A stretch of 64,000 nucleotides of DNA from SAR324 cluster bacterium (lineage in GTDB: Bacteria > SAR324 > NAC60-12): positions 378,248-442,247 of the forward strand of contig JADGAV010000001.1 of the NCBI GenBank assembly GCA_015231825.1. Reading direction: 5' to 3'. Shown here piece after piece: positions 63,105 to 64,000 of the stretch. The translations under genes and the position numbers were made by a program. The number at the start of each line of letters is the position of its first letter. Positions within the stretch are counted from its first letter, which is position 1. The notes under the pieces were generated by a model. That model was given only the letters and a program-made list of their open reading frames with translations. It had not been told where the DNA came from and searched no databases.

Positions 63105-63569
63105 TTAATTGCTGTCTGTAAAGCAGGCCTCCACGTAAAACAGTCCTCCTTCCGTTTTGAAGGGAATGACTACGACAGCCCCTTGCACTGAGTGGTCAAT
63201 CGTGTGTCCTTCCCCGGTGACCGTATGCGGAATTCCAGCTGTAAATCTGAAACCGTTTGCTTCTAATCTTTTGCGAGCGGCTCCGGAAATCATGTTGACC
63301 AATTCCCCAACTGCATCTTGAATTTGATCATTCATTTCGGTGTAGGATTCACCAAGCATATTGTTTACTACCTGGACGATACAACTTTCGGAAAACGTGA
63401 TGCTGATACTTCCATTGGTTCCTCCGGTCATATCAATGATCGCAGAAATTACACCATCGGCAGGTTTAGGGTCTCTTTTGAGCGGGTTCCCGGGGCGGGC
63501 AGGAGTGTTCGCCATGGTGGAAAGCACCTCCAGTGTCGCAGCCAAAAAAGGAGAAATATATTTCTTCAT
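63105..63569 (-). CDS. cheX: CheX-like chemotaxis phosphatase family protein
   Basis: A 154-residue protein of the CheX/CheC type. SPFLAATLEVLSTMAN opens the fold. SISITFSESCIVQVVNNMLG and IQDAVGELVNMISGAARKRL include the ExxN acid-amide pair (Glu and Asn in ELVN) that dephosphorylates CheY-P, followed by GIPHTVTGEGHTIDH. The C-terminus is a beta strand pair (VVVIPFKTEGGLFYVEACF). It probably removes phosphate from CheY-like response regulators. No flagellar or che operon is visible beside it, so it may serve another two-component system. Confidence 0.85.
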   Translation of the reverse strand: MKKYISPFLAATLEVLSTMANTPARPGNPLKRDPKPADGVISAIIDMTGGTNGSISITFSESCIVQVVNNMLGESYTEMNDQIQDAVGELVNMISGAARKRLEANGFRFTAGIPHTVTGEGHTIDHSVQGAVVVIPFKTEGGLFYVEACFTDSN

Positions 63570-63978
63570 AAGACGCCCTGTTCGATGAAAATATTGGAAT
63601 CGGCAAAAACTGCTTTAAACGATGATTCCCTCATTTTTCATCCAGTATTTACTAAAATGTTATGCTCGGGATAGCTTTTCTTGTAGGGTGCCATTCTATC
63701 GCGGGAAACGATACAGTCAATCTTTTTCAAATCGAATTTAAAAAACACGTGAATCCTAATATTATTTTTGACGTTCGGTTAAGTAAACGAATCAATAGAA
63801 GTGTCATTTTTTTATTTTTTTGATAAAGTTCAAACACGGGTCAGTGGCCTTAAAATATTTCTCAGGATTTTGTCAGTTTGAGATTCTGAACGAAAATTTT
63901 TGATCATGATTTTAGGTAATTCCGAGAAGAATCAGGGATATGATAATAAAGTTTTAAACTACGAAATAGGAAATTTTT
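63570..63978. other. Intergenic region before the last gene
   Basis: About 410 bp, AT-rich, between the minus-strand cheX and the start of an SDR gene. No terminator, repeat or small gene stands out. Confidence 0.4.
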
Positions 63979-64000
63979 ATGAGACTCAAGGATAAAGTAG
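63979..64000 (+). CDS. Start of a short-chain dehydrogenase/reductase gene (partial)
   Basis: Only seven codons are present: MRLKDKV. This is a common start of SDR-family genes (usually followed by the glycine-rich NAD(P)-binding motif), and AGGA lies about 8 bases upstream. The rest is beyond the window, so the family call is tentative. Confidence 0.35.

Overview
The window reads as a chromosomal segment of a free-living Gram-negative bacterium, most likely a marine SAR324-like or deltaproteobacterium-like lineage. That placement is inference from gene content: an archaeal/eukaryal-type ProS, two bactofilins, a CheX protein, aerobic CoA-dependent aromatic catabolism, DoeA/creatinase-like and DAO-type enzymes, and a UGA-encoded selenoprotein. 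No rRNA, tRNA, CRISPR, prophage or insertion sequence was recognised.

Layout. 0-4 kb holds an EnvC-like coiled-coil gene diverging from dnaG and rpoD, closed by a terminator. 4-10.5 kb is a minus-strand operon: acyl-CoA synthetase, FAD-linked 2-hydroxyacid dehydrogenase, MBL hydrolase and a 7TM-PAS class III nucleotide cyclase. 10.5-18.8 kb (plus strand) holds an M24/creatinase-fold hydrolase, an MBL protein with two cyclic-nucleotide-binding domains, a VOC protein, a pentameric-channel-like membrane protein, a gamma-carbonic anhydrase and HU. 18.8-23 kb has a large S41 protease, thrH and a bactofilin. 24-28.4 kb is an anthranilate-CoA (2-aminobenzoate) type locus: stand-alone RAM domain, monooxygenase/reductase fusion and aryl-CoA ligase. 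28.5-39 kb is mixed: murF, a MATE transporter, an FlK-like thioesterase, a DAO-type oxidoreductase, an SUMF1-fold lipoprotein and a DEAD-box helicase with a long leader.

39.5-49.7 kb is the most coherent accessory block. It has a 1774-residue membrane-anchored TPR protein translationally coupled to a separate outer-membrane barrel-like protein, an AMDase/racemase-fold gene and an SUMF1-fold gene in one operon, divergent from a PelA-like polysaccharide deacetylase. It resembles a split PelB plus PelA, without the other pel genes in view. 50-54.7 kb carries a cytoplasmic-type gamma-glutamyltransferase and two overlapping MFS transporters.

54.9-56.2 kb is the clearest surprise: a TetR gene followed by an AhpC/TSA-type peroxiredoxin-like gene whose active-site codon is UGA, followed at once by a SECIS-like hairpin. 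Near-identical palindromic sites lie upstream of both genes, suggesting a TetR-controlled selenoprotein. The window ends with proS, a second bactofilin, a degenerate lipid-kinase-like gene with coaE, lysC-nth, cheX and the first codons of an SDR gene. Several gene remnants sit in the larger gaps, one with a visible 5-bp tandem duplication that breaks its frame.
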